This document shows, piece by piece, positions 26,874-34,600 of a stretch of DNA of 64,000 bases (positions are counted from its first letter, which is position 1; each line of letters begins with the position of its first letter). The stretch is from Streptomyces longwoodensis (GTDB lineage Bacteria > Actinomycetota > Actinomycetes > Streptomycetales > Streptomycetaceae), in contig NZ_KQ948555.1 of assembly GCF_001514125.1 (NCBI RefSeq), positions 329,115-393,114 on the forward strand, read 5' to 3'. The notes beneath the pieces were generated by a model, which worked only from the letters and a program-made list of their open reading frames with translations, made no database searches and was not told the DNA's origin. A program made the position numbers and the translations under genes.

Positions 26874-27410
26874 GTGCCGCACGTCCTGGTCCTCAACGCG
26901 TCGTACGAGCCGCTCGGCGTCGTACCGCTCCGCCGCGCGCTCGTCCTCGTCCTCGAGAACAAGGCCGTCTGCCTCGAGGAGTCCGGCGCCTTCCTGCACA
27001 GTGCGACCGTCACAGTCCCCGCACCCAGCGTGGTCCGGCTCAAGCGATTCGTACGGGTTCCCTACCGGGGGCCCGTTCCTCTGACCCGCCGGGCGCTGTT
27101 CGCCCGCGACGGGGGCCGGTGCATGTACTGCGGTGGCGTCGCAACCAGCGTCGACCACGTCATCCCGCGCAGCCGCGGGGGCAAGCACGTCTGGGACAAC
27201 GTGGTGGCGTCCTGCCGCCGCTGCAACCACGTCAAGGCCGACCGCCACCTCGTCGAACTCGGCTGGCGGCTGCGCCACAAACCCGCCCCGCCGACCGGTC
27301 TGGCCTGGCGCATCATCGGCACCGGCCACCGGGACCCCCGCTGGCTGCCCTACCTCCAGCCCTACGGCGCGGACGACGCACTGGCCCGGATCGACGGCAT
27401 CTCCGCCTGA
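26874..27410 (+). CDS. HNH endonuclease-family protein
   Basis: A 178-residue protein. The N-terminal half (HVLVLNASYEPLGVVPLRRA) is a conserved actinobacterial and cyanobacterial lead-in; the C-terminal half is an HNH fold: CMYCGG, VDHVIPRSRGG, WDNVVASCRRCNHVK, with two CxxC zinc pairs and the catalytic His in DHV. Close relatives are widespread single-copy housekeeping genes of unproven function, so restriction or homing activity should not be assumed. GTG start with a strong AAGGAGG. Confidence 0.9.
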   Translation: MPHVLVLNASYEPLGVVPLRRALVLVLENKAVCLEESGAFLHSATVTVPAPSVVRLKRFVRVPYRGPVPLTRRALFARDGGRCMYCGGVATSVDHVIPRSRGGKHVWDNVVASCRRCNHVKADRHLVELGWRLRHKPAPPTGLAWRIIGTGHRDPRWLPYLQPYGADDALARIDGISA

Positions 27411-27460
27411 CGGTCCGGGCCTTCGCGTCCCCGGCCCGAGGCCGCCCGTGGCCCCGGGCC

Positions 27461-27557
27461 GAGCGGTCGTGCGCGCGAGACCGAGCGGCCGTGCGCGCGA
27501 CGGGGCCGAGCGGTTCTGCGCGCGACGGGGTCGAGCGGTCGTGCGCCCGGTGACACC
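27461..27557. repeat. Four imperfect tandem repeats of about 25 bases
   Basis: GAGCGG recurs at 27461, 27483, 27508 and 27533, each followed by TCGTGCGCGCGACGGG-like sequence (units of 22, 25 and 25 bases). The array lies in the non-coding space after the HNH gene and before the malQ leader gene. Confidence 0.75.
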
Positions 27558-27620
27558 TGCCCGGCGTTGGGCCGAAATGCCGGTCGTGTGCCCCCGCGGA
27601 CGTCTGCCTCCGCGTCCACT

Positions 27621-27657
27621 GGGTAGGGCTGCGATAGCCCCTTACGACGCCCTACCC
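27621..27657 (+). promoter_or_regulatory. Alternative hairpins in the malQ leader
   Basis: GGGTAGGGC (27621-27629) pairs perfectly with GCCCTACCC (27649-27657), which ends beside the GAGGAGG ribosome site of the small gene at 27669. A competing inner hairpin GGGCT/AGCCC (27626-27640) shares the left arm, so only one can form. This may modulate translation of the malQ unit. Confidence 0.4.
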
Positions 27658-27668
27658 GAGGAGGTCAC

Positions 27669-27875
27669 GTGGCCGTGTCGGCCCGCCCCCTGATCCCGGC
27701 CCCGTCCGAACCTCCGGCGGAGCCCCCCTCCGCCGCACCCCAGGAAGGCGCCTCCGGCGCCGAGGGCGCCCGCGCCGAGGCCCCGCTGACCAGCGAGCCC
27801 CCGCTGCCCGACGCCGAACCCCTCACCAGCGAACCGCCGCTCGCCGCCGCGGACCCCGACTCCACGAGGCCGTAG
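27669..27875 (+). CDS. Small Pro/Ala/Glu-rich protein preceding malQ
   Basis: A 68-residue frame with GTG start and GAGGAGG four bases upstream, ending in TAG directly against the malQ ATG. It is disordered and low in complexity, with a duplicated PLTSEPPL motif, and no recognisable domain. The good ribosome site and exact stop-start junction argue that it is translated, possibly to couple translation to malQ; composition alone is not convincing. Confidence 0.5.
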   Translation: MAVSARPLIPAPSEPPAEPPSAAPQEGASGAEGARAEAPLTSEPPLPDAEPLTSEPPLAAADPDSTRP

Positions 27876-29996
27876 ATGACCGCACCCCGTGAGGACGCCG
27901 CCCACCACCAGCCCCCCGGCGAGGAGCTGTCCCGGCTCGCCGAGCTGCACGGCGTGGCCACCTCCTACAGCCCCTCCCCGGACCGCACCGTCCCCGCCAC
28001 CGCCACGGCCGTCACCCGCGCCCTGGCCGCCCTGGGCGTCGACGCGAGCACCCCGCAGGCGCTGCGGACCGCCCTCGCCGCCCGCGAGCGCCACCTGCGC
28101 GAACGGCTGCTGCCGCCGACCGTGGTCGCCTGGAGCGGCAGCCCGGTGCCGGCGCTCACCGCCCTGCCCGACGGCACCCGGCTGCACGTCACCACCGAGG
28201 AGGGCGACACCCGCACCTCCCTGGACGGACTCCCGCCCGGCGTGCACGAGCTGACCGCCACCGTGCCCGACGGCCGCACCGCCCGCTCCCACCTCGTCGT
28301 CGCCCCGCCCCGGCTGCCCTCCGTGCCGGGACGCTCCCACGGCCTGCTGGTCCAGCTGTACTCCCTGCTGTCCTCCCGCTCCTGGGGCATGGGCGACCTC
28401 GGCGACCTCGCCGAGCTCACCGGCTGGGCCGGCCGGGACCTCGGCGTCGGCTTCGTCCAGGTCAACCCGCTGCACGCGGCCGTGCCCGGCACCCCCACCG
28501 ACCCCTCCCCGTACCGGCCCTCCTCGCGCCGCTTCCCCGACCCGGTGCACCTGCGCGTCGAGGACGTCCCCGAGTACGCCTACGCCGACGACCAGGAGAC
28601 CCTGCGCTCCCTGCGCGAGCGGGCGGCCCGGCTGCGCGCCGCCGTGCTGGAGAAGGGCGAACTGATCGACCGGGACGCCGTGTGGGACCTCAAGCGCCAG
28701 GCCCTGGAACTGGTCGCGCGCGTCCCCCTCGGCCCCGGCCGGGACGCCGCCCACCGCGCCTTCCTCGCCGAGCAGGGCCAGGCGCTGGAGGACCACGCCA
28801 CCTGGTACGCCCTCGCCGAGGTGCACGGCTCCGACTGGACCCGCTGGCCCGAGGGCCTGCGCGACCCGCGCTCCGCCGAGACCGCCCGCGCCCGCGCCGA
28901 ACTGCGGGACCGGGTCGACTTCCACGAGCGGCTCGCCTGGCTCACCGACACCCAGCTCACCGACGCCCAGCGCGCCGCGCGCGAGGCCGGGATGGCGGTG
29001 GGGATCGTGCACGACCTCGCCGTCGGCGTGCACCCCGAGGGCGCCGACACCTGGGCGCAGCAGGAGTACTTCGCGGCCGGCATGTCCGTCGGCGCGCCCC
29101 CGGACGCCTTCAACGCCCGCGGCCAGGACTGGGGCTTGCCGCCCTGGCGCCCCGACCGCCTCGCCGCCTGCGGGTACGCCCCCTACCGCTCCCTCCTGCG
29201 CGCCCTGTTCCGCTCGGCCGGCGCCCTGCGCATCGACCACGTCATGGGCCTGTTCCGGCTCTGGTGGGTCCCCCAGGGCGAACCCCCGACCCAGGGCACC
29301 TACGTCCGCTACGACGCCGAGGCCATGCTCGCCGTCCTGGTCCTGGAGGCGTCCCGGGCCGGGGCCCTGGTGATCGGCGAGGACCTGGGCACGGTCGAGC
29401 CGGGCGTGCGCGAGCGGCTGCGCGAGCGCGGGGTGCTCGGCACCTCGGTGCTGTGGTTCGAACGCGACTGGACCGGCGACGGCCACCCGCTGCCGCCGGA
29501 GAGCTGGCGCGCCGACTGCCTCGCCACCGCCACCACCCACGACCTCCCGCCCACCGCGGCCCGCCTCAGCGGCGAACACGTCGAGCTCCGCGACCGCCTG
29601 GGCCTGCTCACCCGCCCCCTCGACGTCGAGCGCGCGGAGGCCGCCGCCGACATCGCCGAGTGGCGGGAGGTGCTGGCCCGCCTCGGCCTGCCGGCCGCCG
29701 GCTCCGGCGCGGGCGGGGACGGCTCCTCGGAGGAGGCCGAGGTGCAGGCGGTCCACCGGTTCCTGCTGCGCACCCCGGCCCACATGGTCGGCGTCTGGCT
29801 CCCGGACGGCGTCGGCGACCGCCGCCCGCAGAACCTGCCCGGCACCTGGGACCAGTACCCGAACTGGCGGCTGCCCGTCGCCGACGCGGAGGGCCGGCCC
29901 GTCACGCTGGAGGAGGTGGCGGCCTCGCCCCGGATGCGGGCGCTGATGGAGGTGCTGCGGGACCGGGCGCAGGACCTTCCTCCCGCCGGCGGGTGA
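27876..29996 (+). CDS. malQ: 4-alpha-glucanotransferase (amylomaltase, GH77)
   Basis: A 706-residue GH77 enzyme, normal for the actinobacterial form with an N-terminal extension of about 150 residues. Landmarks: GVGFVQVNPLHAAVPG, RSAGALRIDHVMGLFRLWW with the nucleophile Asp, LVIGEDLGTVEPGVRERL with the acid/base Glu, and TTHDLPPTAARLSG with the third carboxylate. It transfers maltodextrin chains between acceptors in glycogen and maltose metabolism. No other maltose genes adjoin it. Confidence 0.95.
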   Translation: MTAPREDAAHHQPPGEELSRLAELHGVATSYSPSPDRTVPATATAVTRALAALGVDASTPQALRTALAARERHLRERLLPPTVVAWSGSPVPALTALPDGTRLHVTTEEGDTRTSLDGLPPGVHELTATVPDGRTARSHLVVAPPRLPSVPGRSHGLLVQLYSLLSSRSWGMGDLGDLAELTGWAGRDLGVGFVQVNPLHAAVPGTPTDPSPYRPSSRRFPDPVHLRVEDVPEYAYADDQETLRSLRERAARLRAAVLEKGELIDRDAVWDLKRQALELVARVPLGPGRDAAHRAFLAEQGQALEDHATWYALAEVHGSDWTRWPEGLRDPRSAETARARAELRDRVDFHERLAWLTDTQLTDAQRAAREAGMAVGIVHDLAVGVHPEGADTWAQQEYFAAGMSVGAPPDAFNARGQDWGLPPWRPDRLAACGYAPYRSLLRALFRSAGALRIDHVMGLFRLWWVPQGEPPTQGTYVRYDAEAMLAVLVLEASRAGALVIGEDLGTVEPGVRERLRERGVLGTSVLWFERDWTGDGHPLPPESWRADCLATATTHDLPPTAARLSGEHVELRDRLGLLTRPLDVERAEAAADIAEWREVLARLGLPAAGSGAGGDGSSEEAEVQAVHRFLLRTPAHMVGVWLPDGVGDRRPQNLPGTWDQYPNWRLPVADAEGRPVTLEEVAASPRMRALMEVLRDRAQDLPPAGG

Positions 29997-30100
29997 GATC
30001 CGCGGGGAAGGAGTGCGCCGGCCCCCGCACGGCCACCCGGGCGCCCTCATACGGCACCCCGGGCGCGCACCCCTTCCACCGGTTCGCTAACTTGGGCGTC

Positions 30101-30376
30101 GTGGACAAGAAGAACGCCCTGCGCGCCGGCGCCCTGGCTGCCGGTACGACGCTGATGATGCTGCTCATGTCGTCCCCCGCGCTCGCGCTGACGCGCGACG
30201 ACGGTGACGACCCCGGTCCGGGCCTGAGCGTCATCGAGACGCTGGGCCTCTACGTCGTGGCCCCGCTCGTGCTGTTCGGGGTCATCACCGGCCTGGTCAT
30301 GGTCCTGGACAAGTCCCACCGCGCCAAGGACACCACCAGCTCCAACATCGACACCCGGGCCGACGCCAAGGCCTGA
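30101..30376 (+). CDS. Small membrane protein with signal-like N-terminus
   Basis: A 91-residue protein: basic start (VDKKNALRAG), hydrophobic segment LAAGTTLMMLLMSSPALALT resembling a signal peptide with an ALA cleavage site, a short acidic stretch, then a second helix TLGLYVVAPLVLFGVITGLVMVL and a polar tail. It is probably a type I small membrane protein exposed outside. No function is assignable. The GTG start was chosen because the preceding codons look non-coding. Confidence 0.75.
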   Translation: MDKKNALRAGALAAGTTLMMLLMSSPALALTRDDGDDPGPGLSVIETLGLYVVAPLVLFGVITGLVMVLDKSHRAKDTTSSNIDTRADAKA

Positions 30377-30406
30377 CGCGGAGCGTCCGTCCGCAGCACT
30401 CCACGA

Positions 30407-30491
30407 GGGCGCCGCCCCCGCCGCCGTACGCGCACACCACGCCGTACGACGACGGGGGCGGCGCCCTTGCCGTCGTACGGCGTGGTGTGCG
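30407..30491. terminator. Two interlocked perfect inverted repeats (bidirectional terminator region)
   Basis: GGGCGCCGCCCCCG (30407-30420) pairs with 30453-30466 over 14 bp, and 30431-30451 pairs with 30471-30491 over 21 bp without mismatch. The left arm of the second lies in the loop of the first, so the stems are mutually exclusive as simple hairpins (or form a pseudoknot). The region separates convergent genes. Confidence 0.75.
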
Positions 30492-30515
30492 GCGCGGTGA
30501 CCCCACCGGGACCGG

Positions 30516-31106
30516 TCACGGGTTCGGTGCCGTCAGGTACCGCTGCACGGTGGGTGCCAGCCACGCCACGATCTCCCGGCGGTGCAGCGCGGCGGCGGGC
30601 GCCAGGCGCAGGACGTAGCGGGCGAGGGCGAGGCCGAGGAGCTGCGACGCGGAGAGCGCGGCGCGGGTGGCGACCTGCTCGGGGTCGGGGCAGACGGCCC
30701 GGGCGACGGGCAGCAACTGGTCGCGGAAGATGTCCTGCACCCGCTCGGCCCCGGCCTGGTTGGTGACGCCGACCCGCAGCAGCGCGGTGAGCACCTCGTT
30801 GCTCTCCCAGAGGTCAAGGAAGTGGGTGACCAGGGCCTCACCGACCTCGTGCCGGGGGACCGCGCCGAGGTCGGGCAGCTTGAGGTCGACGGCGACGGCC
30901 GCCGCGAACAGGCCCTCCTTGCTGCCGTAGTAGCGCATCACCATCGAGGGGTCGATGCGCGCGTCCCGGGCGATGGCCCGGATGGTGGCCCGCTCGTAGC
31001 CGTCGGCGGCGAACCGCTCACGAGCCGCGTGCAGGATCGCGGTGCGGGTGGCGTCGGAGCGGCGGGGCGACGCGGTGCTGTCAGGAGCGGCGGTGCGGTC
31101 TGGCAT
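30516..31106 (-). CDS. TetR-family transcriptional regulator
   Basis: A 196-residue protein with the TetR HTH: TRTAILHAARERFAADGYER, then ATIRAIARDARIDPSMVMRYYGSKEGLFAAAV, about residues 20-66. The rest is a helical ligand/dimer domain. It is divergent from the FAD monooxygenase across 190 bases packed with GCCAAC-N4-GTTGGC sites, so it almost certainly represses itself and the monooxygenase and is relieved by that enzyme's substrate (inference). The ATG lies against the first operator copy. Confidence 0.92.
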   Translation of the reverse strand: MPDRTAAPDSTASPRRSDATRTAILHAARERFAADGYERATIRAIARDARIDPSMVMRYYGSKEGLFAAAVAVDLKLPDLGAVPRHEVGEALVTHFLDLWESNEVLTALLRVGVTNQAGAERVQDIFRDQLLPVARAVCPDPEQVATRAALSASQLLGLALARYVLRLAPAAALHRREIVAWLAPTVQRYLTAPNP

Positions 31107-31270
31107 GCCAACGAGCGTAGGCCAACAGGCGTGGGCAAACCAGTGTTGGCTGCATTTCGGCCAGGTGGCCGCCGGTTGCCCTGCGAACAAATGTTGGCCA
31201 ACACGTGTAGGCCAACGGATGTTGGCAATCCGCATCGCGACGCCTATCGTCATGGCCAACACGCGTTGAC
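31107..31270. promoter_or_regulatory. Array of seven operator sites between tetR and the monooxygenase
   Basis: Sites of form GCCAAC-N4-GTTGGC (with one to three changes) start at 31107, 31121, 31135, then 31183, 31197, 31211, and a single site at 31255. Within each triplet the period is exactly 14 bp and neighbours share a GC, producing palindromes such as GTTGGCCAAC at 31193. The site at 31211 has perfect arms. This is far denser than the usual one or two TetR sites. Confidence 0.85.
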
Positions 31271-31296
31271 CACCGCGCCGGCACCAGGAGGGCTCG

Positions 31297-32850
31297 ATGA
31301 ACGGCACAGGCACCCAGGACACCCACTCCGTGATCGTCGTCGGCGCCGGCCCCACCGGTCTGCTCCTCGCCGGTGACCTCGCCACCGCCGGTGTCCCGGT
31401 CACCGTCCTCGACAAGCGCCCCCGCGAGATCAGCAACCTCTCGCGCGCCTTCGTGCTGCACGCCCGCACCCTGGAGGAGCTGGACGCCCGCGACCTGGCC
31501 GACCGGCTGGAGTCCGTCGGCCGCCCCCTGGAGAACCTCCAGCTCTTCGGCCGGCTGGACCTCGACCTGGGCGGGCTGCACTCCCGCTTCCGGCACGTCC
31601 TGGTCATCCCGCAGTACGAGGTCGAGAAGGCGCTCCTGGAGCGCGCCGAGCGGGCCGGGGTGACGTTCCGCTACGGGACCGAGGTCACCCGGCTGGCCCA
31701 GGACGCCGACGGCGTGACCGTCACCGTCGCCGCCTCGGAGAAGGACTCCGGCAAGGGCTCGGGAAAGGACTCCGGCAAGGACGGCAAGGACTCCGGCGCC
31801 CCCGCCCCCGCCCCCGCCCCCGCCCCCGCCACCGAGCGCCTGCGCGCCGCCTACGTCGTCGGCGCCGACGGCCTGCACAGCACCGTCCGCAAGTCCGTCG
31901 GGCTGCCCTTCCCCGGCCACGCCGTGATCCGCTCCGTCGTCCTCGCGGACGTGCGGCTGGCCGAGGAGCCGGAGGCGCTCCTCACGGTGAACGCCACCGG
32001 GAAGGCCTTCGCCTTCCTCGCGCCCTTCGGCGACGGCTACCACCGGGTGATCGGCTGGAACCGCGACCGGGTCGTCTCCGACCACGCGCCGCTCGACCTC
32101 GACGAGGTCAAGGAGATCACCCGGCTCGCGCTCGGCCGAGACTTCGGCATGCACGACCCGCGCTGGATGTCCCGCTTCCACAGCGACGAGCGCCAGGCGC
32201 CCGCCTACCGCGTCGGCCGGGTCCTCCTGGCGGGCGACGCCGCGCACGTGCACAGCCCGGCCGGCGGCCAGGGCATGAACACCGGCCTCCAGGACGCCGC
32301 CAACCTGGGCTGGAAGCTCGCCCAGGTGGTGCACGGCCGCGCCGACGACGCCCTGCTCGACTCCTACCAGGCCGAGCGCCACCCCGTCGGCGGGGCCGTG
32401 CTGCGCAGCAGCGGCGGCATCGTCCGCCTCGCCATGGCCCACCGGCCGTGGTCGCGGGGGCTGCGCGCGGCCGTCGCGGGCGTGGTGGACTCGGTGGCCC
32501 CGGTCCGCCGGCGTGCCACCGGCCAGGTGACCGGGGTCGGCTACCGGTACCCGGCGCCCCGGGGCGCCCACCGCTTCACCGGGATGCGCGTGCCCGACGT
32601 CGCCCTCGCCGACGGCGGCCGCCTGTACGCGTCGCTGCGCGGCGGCCGCTTCGTGCTGATCACCCCGGGCGCCCCGGAGACGGCGGCGCACCCGTACGAC
32701 GAGGGCCGCAAGGACCGGCTGGCGGTGGAGCACTGGGCGAGCGACCGCCGCACGGCCGTCCTGGTGCGCCCCGACGGGTACGTGGCCTGGGCGTCGGACA
32801 GCGCGGACCCGGCCGGGGTCGAGGCGGCCCTGGGGCGGCACGTGGGGTGA
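31297..32850 (+). CDS. FAD-dependent aromatic-type monooxygenase
   Basis: A 517-residue class A flavoprotein monooxygenase: Rossmann VIVVGAGPTGLLLAGDLA at the N-terminus, the DG motif VVGADGLHSTVRKSVG, and the FAD ribityl motif LLAGDAAHVHSPAGGQGMNTGLQDA near residues 310-335, followed by a thioredoxin-like C-terminal domain. These use NAD(P)H and O2 to hydroxylate phenolic or polyketide compounds; the substrate is unknown. A Lys/Asp/Ser/Gly and Ala-Pro repeat (about residues 149-180) interrupts the FAD domain and is unusual. ATG follows AGGAGG. Regulation is by the divergent TetR. Confidence 0.92.
   Translation: MNGTGTQDTHSVIVVGAGPTGLLLAGDLATAGVPVTVLDKRPREISNLSRAFVLHARTLEELDARDLADRLESVGRPLENLQLFGRLDLDLGGLHSRFRHVLVIPQYEVEKALLERAERAGVTFRYGTEVTRLAQDADGVTVTVAASEKDSGKGSGKDSGKDGKDSGAPAPAPAPAPATERLRAAYVVGADGLHSTVRKSVGLPFPGHAVIRSVVLADVRLAEEPEALLTVNATGKAFAFLAPFGDGYHRVIGWNRDRVVSDHAPLDLDEVKEITRLALGRDFGMHDPRWMSRFHSDERQAPAYRVGRVLLAGDAAHVHSPAGGQGMNTGLQDAANLGWKLAQVVHGRADDALLDSYQAERHPVGGAVLRSSGGIVRLAMAHRPWSRGLRAAVAGVVDSVAPVRRRATGQVTGVGYRYPAPRGAHRFTGMRVPDVALADGGRLYASLRGGRFVLITPGAPETAAHPYDEGRKDRLAVEHWASDRRTAVLVRPDGYVAWASDSADPAGVEAALGRHVG
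31741..31834 (+). repeat. In-frame low-complexity repeat within the monooxygenase gene
   Basis: Three copies of AAGGACTCCGGC-like units are followed by five CCCGCC hexamers, encoding Lys/Asp/Ser/Gly then (Ala-Pro)n. It looks like a slippage expansion in a surface loop. Confidence 0.8.
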
Positions 32851-32878
32851 GCCCGTACGTCGCCCGGCGAGACGTCCC

Positions 32879-33385
32879 CTAGCGTTCCGTCGAGCGCAGC
32901 AACTCCCGCAGCAGGTCGGCCAGCTGGTCGGCCTGTTGTGCGTTCAGGGCGGACAGCGCCTCGCGCTCGACGGCGAGCCCGGAGCCGACGGCGCGGTCGA
33001 CGAGGTCGAGTCCCTGCTCGGTGAGCGTGACGCGCAGCCCGCGCCGGTCGTGCGGGTCGGGGGAGCGGCGCAGCAGTCCGGCGCGCTCCAGCTTGTCCAG
33101 CCGGCCGGTCATCCCGCCCGTGGTGAGCATGAGCGTCGCCGACAGCTCGCGGGGCGAGAGGGTGTACGGCTCGCCGGCGCGGCGCAGGGTGGCGAGGACG
33201 TCGAACTCGCCGCGGGACAGGCCGAGGGGCGCGTACGCCTTCTCCATGCGGTCGCCCATCGCACGGGAGAGCCGGAAGATCCGGCCGAAGACCTCCATGG
33301 CGGAGGTGTCGAGGTCGGGCCGGACGGCGGCCCACTGCTCGACGATCGCGTCGACGGGGTCCTGGGGGTGCGCCTGCGGGTTCAT
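32879..33385 (-). CDS. MarR-family transcriptional regulator
   Basis: A 168-residue winged-helix protein: LSRGEFDVLATLRRAGEPYTLSPRELSATLMLTTGGMTGRLDKLERAGLL holds the recognition helix, and DPHDRRGLRVTLTEQG is the diagnostic wing. It is divergent from an EamA exporter over 117 bases with a perfect 14-bp palindrome. MarR proteins usually repress an adjacent transporter until a phenolic or toxic ligand binds. Confidence 0.93.
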   Translation of the reverse strand: MNPQAHPQDPVDAIVEQWAAVRPDLDTSAMEVFGRIFRLSRAMGDRMEKAYAPLGLSRGEFDVLATLRRAGEPYTLSPRELSATLMLTTGGMTGRLDKLERAGLLRRSPDPHDRRGLRVTLTEQGLDLVDRAVGSGLAVEREALSALNAQQADQLADLLRELLRSTER

Positions 33386-33431
33386 GGCCCGCAGTATCCG
33401 ACGGCGGTCGGCTCGGTCGCAAGAAAGCTGC

Positions 33432-33459
33432 TTGACGGTAAGTCGCTTAGCGCTAAGCT
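33432..33459 (+). promoter_or_regulatory. EamA promoter with embedded MarR palindrome
   Basis: TTGACG, a 16-base spacer and TAAGCT form the promoter. The perfect palindrome GCTTAGCGCTAAGC (33445-33458) fills the spacer and overlaps the -10, so bound MarR would exclude polymerase. Confidence 0.7.
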
Positions 33460-33502
33460 AATTGCTGCCTACCTAATCGTCGGGAAAGAAGAAGGAACGG
33501 CC

Positions 33503-34489
33503 ATGAACCGGTCCGCCACCGTCCTGCTCACCGCCCTCGCCCCCGTCTCCTGGGGCACCACCTACGCGGTCACCACCGAGTTCCTCCCGGCGGACCGCCC
33601 CCTGTTCACGGCCACCCTGCGCGCGCTGCCCGCCGGCCTGCTGCTCCTCGCCCTCGCCCGGGTCCTGCCGCGCGGCGCCTGGTGGGGCAGGGCGGCGGTG
33701 CTGGGCGCGCTGAACATCGGCGCGTTCTTCCCGTTGCTGTTCCTCGCCGCGTACCGGCTGCCGGGCGGCATGGCGGCGGTGGTGGGCTCGGTCGGCCCGC
33801 TGTTCGTGGTGGGCCTGTCGGCGCTGTTCCTGGGGCACCGCCCCACCGCCCGCACCCTGCTGACCGGCATCGTGGCGGCCCTCGGCGTCAGCCTGGTGGT
33901 GCTCAGGGCGGCCGGGGCGCTGGACGCGGTGGGGGTCCTGGCGGCCCTCGCCTCCACCGCCTCCATGTCGGCCGGCACGGTCCTGACCAAGAAGTGGGGG
34001 CGCCCCGAGGGGGTCGGTCCGCTGGCGCTGACCGCCTGGCAGCTCACGGCCGGCGGTCTGATGACGGTGCCGCTCGCCCTCGTCGTCGAGGGGGCCCCGC
34101 CCGCGCTGGACGCCCCCGCGGTCGGCGGCTACCTCTACCTGGCCCTGGCCAACACGGCGCTCGCCTACTGGCTGTGGTTCCGCGGCATCGGCCGGCTCAG
34201 CGCCACCCAGGTCACCTTCCTCGGCCCGCTGTCCCCGCTCACCGCGGCGGTCGTCGGCTGGGCGGCCCTGGGCCAGGCGCTGACCCCCGTCCAGCTGGCG
34301 GGCATGACCCTGGCGTTCGGCGCGACGGTGGCGGGCCAGCTCCGCCCGGGCGGCGGGACCGGCGTCCCCCGGGCACCCCGCACGCCCCGGCGGGCGACCA
34401 CCGCACCCGCCGCCCCGGTGCCCGCGCCCCGCACGACCACCGCGAGCCCCCTCGCCACCCCCGCGCCCGCGCCCGCCCGGCACGGATGA
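33503..34489 (+). CDS. EamA/DMT-family drug-metabolite exporter
   Basis: A 328-residue membrane protein with ten predicted helices in two EamA repeats, starting LLTALAPVSWGTTYAVTTEF and, for the second, GVLAALASTASMSAGTVLTKKW. Such proteins export metabolites or amino acids across the inner membrane. About 40 residues of Pro/Ala/Thr-rich cytosolic tail follow the last helix. Divergent MarR control implies export of an inducing compound. ATG at 33503 has GAAGGAA upstream. Confidence 0.9.
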   Translation: MNRSATVLLTALAPVSWGTTYAVTTEFLPADRPLFTATLRALPAGLLLLALARVLPRGAWWGRAAVLGALNIGAFFPLLFLAAYRLPGGMAAVVGSVGPLFVVGLSALFLGHRPTARTLLTGIVAALGVSLVVLRAAGALDAVGVLAALASTASMSAGTVLTKKWGRPEGVGPLALTAWQLTAGGLMTVPLALVVEGAPPALDAPAVGGYLYLALANTALAYWLWFRGIGRLSATQVTFLGPLSPLTAAVVGWAALGQALTPVQLAGMTLAFGATVAGQLRPGGGTGVPRAPRTPRRATTAPAAPVPAPRTTTASPLATPAPAPARHG

Positions 34490-34521
34490 CCCCCGAGCCC
34501 GCGGCGGCGCACGGAAACGCC

Positions 34522-34553
34522 GAGGGGCGCCCGGTACCCACCGGGCGCCCCTC
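34522..34553. terminator. Bidirectional terminator between eamA and pepN
   Basis: GAGGGGCGCCCGGT and ACCGGGCGCCCCTC form a perfect 14-bp stem with a 4-base loop between convergent genes. Confidence 0.8.
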
Positions 34554-34600
34554 CACGTTCACCGACTCCGGTTCACCGAGCGGCTGTCACCGGCCGGCGC

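Noticed and set aside
26874..27410. HNH gene as part of a homing or restriction element
   Set aside because: Its N-terminal extension is that of a conserved single-copy chromosomal family, and there is no intron, methylase or mobile-element signature nearby.
31297..32850. Rifampicin monooxygenase (Rox), given helR elsewhere in the window
   Set aside because: There is no RAE upstream, the divergent regulator is TetR with its own operator array, and the N-terminal sequence differs from Rox as I recall it.
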